Source: an uncultured bacterium
GTDB taxonomy: Bacteria > Cyanobacteriota > Vampirovibrionia > Gastranaerophilales > Gastranaerophilaceae
DNA length: 64,000 bases
Direction: 5' to 3'
Assembly: GCA_958366705.1 (NCBI GenBank)
Contig: CATXCB010000006.1
Location: forward strand, 1-64,000
Made by a program: the position numbers and the translations under genes
Shown: piece by piece, positions 63,601 through 64,000 of the stretch
How positions within the stretch are numbered: position 1 is the first letter of the stretch
How the letters are laid out: the number at the start of each line of letters is the position of its first letter
The notes under the pieces: generated by a model
Database searches by the model: none
What the model was told of the DNA's origin: nothing
What the model saw: the letters and a program-made list of their open reading frames with translations, nothing else

Positions 63601-64000
63601 CTTATTTTTAATTTAGAATTTATAATTGATTTTAAATTATAATCTCTGTAGGCAGTTACAGGATTTACAAATGGAAGCTCAAATACTGCTTCATTATCTT
63701 CTTCTTCCTGTTCTGCAGGTAAAAATTCCGGAATAAAGGAATCAATATCAATATTCGCAGTAATATTCGTATCATTATCACTCAAAAATTCTGCTTTTGT
63801 TTTTAATTTTACATTTTTACCATTAAAGTAACCTAATTTTAATTGTTCACCTTGCAAAGTAAGTTTATGACCGGCAGAAACATCATCAATCATCGCACTG
63901 TAATTATTAAGTTTTAATGCCGGAACTCTAACTTTAATTTTTGACATATCAAAAGGAAGCTGAGTTATTTCGCTTTCGTCAACTAATGATGGTTTCAAAC
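60681..64000 (-). CDS. AsmA/DUF3971-like giant envelope protein, 5' end cut by window edge
   Basis: The frame is open to the window edge, giving at least 1105 residues; the N-terminus, with the probable signal anchor, is missing. The sequence is beta-rich with repeated strands typical of AsmA/YhdP-like bridges (IDGNFDIRNLHI, VHGDVSMNLLST, LKGSVDFDVKNGQLG). The AsmA-like C-terminal region spans about residues 790-1010 of the visible part and includes FADGVAEVAPLKTQGDVMSMYVAGKVNLLDNSADLKL in segments. The tail is acidic and charged (EEIIQLRKEQAEAAAQNK). A role in lipid transport between membranes is inferred from family. It is a second member beside that at 20597. Confidence 0.82.
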   Translation of the reverse strand, partial: LKPSLVDESEITQLPFDMSKIKVRVPALKLNNYSAMIDDVSAGHKLTLQGEQLKLGYFNGKNVKLKTKAEFLSDNDTNITANIDIDSFIPEFLPAEQEEEDNEAVFELPFVNPVTAYRDYNLKSIINSKLKIRKDKNDEKFRMYGFVDIEGTTVTMSGLQLPESYFRLHSKGTLSEIETNLYVTDKEFINLEGTIDYGKNPYLDLSLKSPKVHLANILKITKAYLDTIHIKNDIEYMSASGYLLANANLKTDFTDIISTGKVVVRGGNIVDKNIGLLFNDINANLFFDDNVFRVTDTHALINNHLLELAGKVDSNSIANLYIKGDRIPLPALYTAFAPRDIKQAYNLISGFLTINAKITGEIKDIAALWESDLDNLVLRDRKGNFILSNSSAHFGIANSLGKIRGRIKNKGFKLVLLKTNSEIRNDLLTVDIDNKFIKANKSNFKLNNNSQIAFSGSVENYISNPESKFFTDGHFAASDLGHLLGKQIAPYFDIKGVLPCKASFRAKGKKINLIAQVKANEVNYITPVKFEEFAGKQTILQFMLEKNGDTIKVNRTGLYTSNDKSRSFVNNLPANLVGTREVVAVRAMVSNLSTNPFINIIKITIPKTLNGSIHIFKNSKFTLGGQVYIFGTPQEPHINGNFDIRNLHIPEIYTSIRHIAIDLHSKTVNAILNDVDANGSDFKVSLNTTWNLLPKLVLSEVNVSSRFANADKLNKTTQSLMKVLPSSSGASAKKADIPVEIRRGSIKFKKLVSGKLVVLNTTARLSLLKNILYLNKLKTNPLGGQVHGDVSMNLLSTRLDAKVYGKNFSIEKVLLDVLNMKDTLSGNLKFAADISMKGLSVEEQMKTLKGSVDFDVKNGQLGPFGKFENFLMAENIRDNAFFSSTIGSVISDIVTVDTSHFNYMYGRLTFADGVAEVAPLKTQGDVMSMYVAGKVNLLDNSADLKLRGKLASSFSDKLGPLANINPINLVKNTPGLNIVAAKTFMVFCEVLSEEEMRAIPHLGAGKSDDYATKFQIKLHGDTRKPLKMIKSFKWLALDSEIESAQDFVDTIPTPVEGEENMTIEEIIQLRKEQAEAAAQNKTLEEYQSEKYSTGLLDRLKHKMGK

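Overview
The window is AT-rich and densely coding. It looks like chromosome from a non-photosynthetic relative of the Cyanobacteria, most likely a gut Vampirovibrionia/Gastranaerophilales ('Melainabacteria'). This assignment is an inference. Supporting it are a Gram-negative envelope (RND pump with TolC, two AsmA-like giants), signs of anaerobic life (HydE-type and NrdG-like radical SAM proteins, a ferredoxin-nitroreductase), a Ycf46/Ycf35-like/DUF2997 gene set otherwise associated with cyanobacteria and plastids, a SmtB-like zinc regulator whose operators match the cyanobacterial consensus, and several small proteins resembling nothing outside that group that I can recall.

Layout. 1-2030: a partial tRNA-Ser, a DUF4234-like membrane protein overlapping a ferredoxin-nitroreductase, and a GtrA-like protein. 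2053-8765: a MarR-controlled efflux operon (adaptor, RND pump, TolC) with both gene junctions overlapping as TAATG. 8811-14863: a large TPR protein, the Tag DNA glycosylase and two related lineage-specific proteins. 14887-20278: HydE, then an acyl-ligase / acyl-ACP thioesterase / Na-Pi transporter set. 20597-27694: an AsmA-like protein, a WG-repeat protein, a GNAT enzyme, an unknown membrane protein, and an Lrp regulator coupled to an aminotransferase. 27718-30153: a zinc-type P-ATPase and a divergent SmtB/ArsR gene with three operators between them. 30218-33001: small unknowns and tRNA-Ser(GGA). 33026-38709: a five-gene operon of two HhH membrane paralogs, an NrdG-like radical SAM protein, a Ycf46-type AAA ATPase, an internally duplicated Ycf35-like protein and DUF2997. 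38836-50398: AroA, a tandem repeat array, an orphan sugar-ABC permease, ClpB, an M48-like protein lacking a zinc ligand, SIMPL, a zinc alcohol dehydrogenase and an ATLF-like metallopeptidase. 50488-64000: tRNA-Arg, AlaS, Dut, TM2 and DUF2752 proteins, structured intergenic elements, tRNA-Glu, NadE, a TPR protein and a second AsmA-like giant cut by the window edge.

The most interesting signals are four. (1) The 33026-38709 operon reads as an uncharacterised AAA/radical-SAM/HhH module. (2) Two different tRNA genes (Arg and Glu) each carry, about 209 bp from the intact 3' end, a truncated copy of their own 3' end. In both the copy breaks in the T loop and joins the same ATTGTCTTG string, which suggests a small tRNA-targeting element. 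(3) At six genes a -10 box sits exactly where transcription would start at, or one base from, the start codon, so these are candidate leaderless mRNAs. (4) Intergenic repeats occur at 40153-40365 (66-bp period) and 55572-55763 (MITE-like inverted repeats). No CRISPR array, rRNA, prophage or recognisable transposase was seen.
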